Positions 6,470 to 6,590 of a DNA stretch of 6,590 nt are shown piece after piece. How positions within the stretch are numbered: the first letter of the stretch is position 1; each line of letters begins with the position of its first letter. The position numbers were made by a program, and so were the translations under genes. Source of the stretch: Pseudomonadota bacterium (GTDB taxonomy: Bacteria > Pseudomonadota > Alphaproteobacteria > Rhizobiales > Hyphomicrobiaceae); NCBI GenBank assembly GCA_023430315.1, contig JAEZAW010000213.1, positions 1 to 6,590 on the forward strand, given 5' to 3'. The notes beneath the pieces were generated by a model. It saw only the letters and a list, made by a program, of their open reading frames with translations, ran no database searches and was not told the origin of the DNA.

Positions 6470-6490
6470 CCGGGAGGGACACCCTCCCGG
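6470..6490. repeat. Perfect 9-base inverted repeat upstream of maf
   Basis: CCGGGAGGG (6470-6478) and CCCTCCCGG (6482-6490) pair perfectly around ACA. The stem is very stable. Neither strand has a T-run right after it, so it is not a standard intrinsic terminator. It is adjacent to the tandem palindromes and may belong to the same repeat element. Confidence 0.65.
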
Positions 6491-6509
6491 ACCCACCCGC
6501 CTTTATGAC

Positions 6510-6538
6510 GAATGCCTTTGCCGCAAACTCCAAGTCAA
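6510..6538 (-). promoter_or_regulatory. Weak candidate promoter for maf-yacG-hisF
   Basis: On the minus strand TTGACT (6533-6538) is a good -35-like hexamer directly after the terminator T-tract of the upstream gene. The -10 at the right distance (around 6510-6515) is poor. If it is real, the leader of maf would be about 160 bases and contain the palindrome cluster. Only the -35 and the position support it. Confidence 0.22.
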
Positions 6539-6568
6539 TAAAAGACGGGGGTTCGGGCGTGTCCCCCG
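6537..6568 (-). terminator. Rho-independent terminator of a minus-strand gene beyond the right edge
   Basis: On the minus strand CGGGGG (6568-6563) and CCCCCG (6551-6546) form a 6-base all-GC stem with an 11-base loop, followed at once by TCTTTTATT (6545-6537). Stem plus T-rich tail is the intrinsic terminator form. It implies a gene whose 3' end lies beyond 6590 and separates it from maf. The T-tract is interrupted, so termination may be partial. Confidence 0.6.
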
Positions 6569-6590
6569 AGTGGGGTGAGGGGCGACAGCC

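Noticed and set aside
6402..6490. CRISPR array
   Set aside because: The repeated units are only two, imperfect, palindromic, and lack regular spacers; no cas gene is present.
6342..6533. Upstream extension of maf to a TTG at 6533
   Set aside because: It would add 64 residues read through stacked palindromes and rich in Gly and Arg, and would begin just after a terminator; Maf proteins have no such domain.
6546..6590. tRNA T-arm suggested by GGGTTCG near 6549-6554
   Set aside because: The surrounding bases do not form a 5-base stem with a 7-base loop or an acceptor stem; the hairpin with its minus-strand T-tract fits a terminator better.

Overview
The window is GC-rich chromosomal DNA from an alphaproteobacterium, most likely of the order Hyphomicrobiales. 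This rests on the shape of the proteins: DUF2244 beside nth, maf followed by yacG, and an Nth with a basic N-terminal extension. It is not based on any database match. I see no mobile element, phage gene, CRISPR array, tRNA or rRNA. Nearly all of it is ordinary core-genome housekeeping sequence.

Layout. Positions 1-2708 hold three genes on the minus strand. In transcription order they are a DUF2244 membrane protein (2708-2190), a small exported protein of unknown function (2071-1517), and a HerA/YjgR-like ATPase (DUF853) that starts at 1369 and runs off the left edge. Positions 2767-4601 hold two plus-strand genes, nth (endonuclease III) and an RsmC-like class I methyltransferase, separated by 2 bases. 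Positions 4579-6341 hold a compact minus-strand unit: maf (nucleotide pyrophosphatase), yacG (gyrase inhibitor, ATGA overlap with maf) and hisF (cyclase subunit of imidazole glycerol phosphate synthase, 12 bases after yacG). The 3' ends of hisF and the methyltransferase gene overlap by 23 bases. Positions 6342-6590 have no convincing gene. They hold a cluster of GC-rich palindromes and, at the right edge, a probable intrinsic terminator for a minus-strand gene outside the window.

Functionally, nth is base-excision DNA repair, the methyltransferase probably modifies the ribosome, and Maf hydrolyses non-canonical or housekeeping nucleotides. YacG restrains gyrase, and HisF makes the imidazole ring of histidine and releases AICAR. 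The DUF853 protein is a P-loop ATPase of the HerA/FtsK group with no firmly assigned job. The points most worth a second look are hisF sitting outside a histidine gene cluster behind maf-yacG, the unrecognised exported protein, the altered NPP motif of the RsmC-like protein, the N-terminal extension of Maf, and the palindrome cluster upstream of maf. I did not find an undescribed multi-gene system here.
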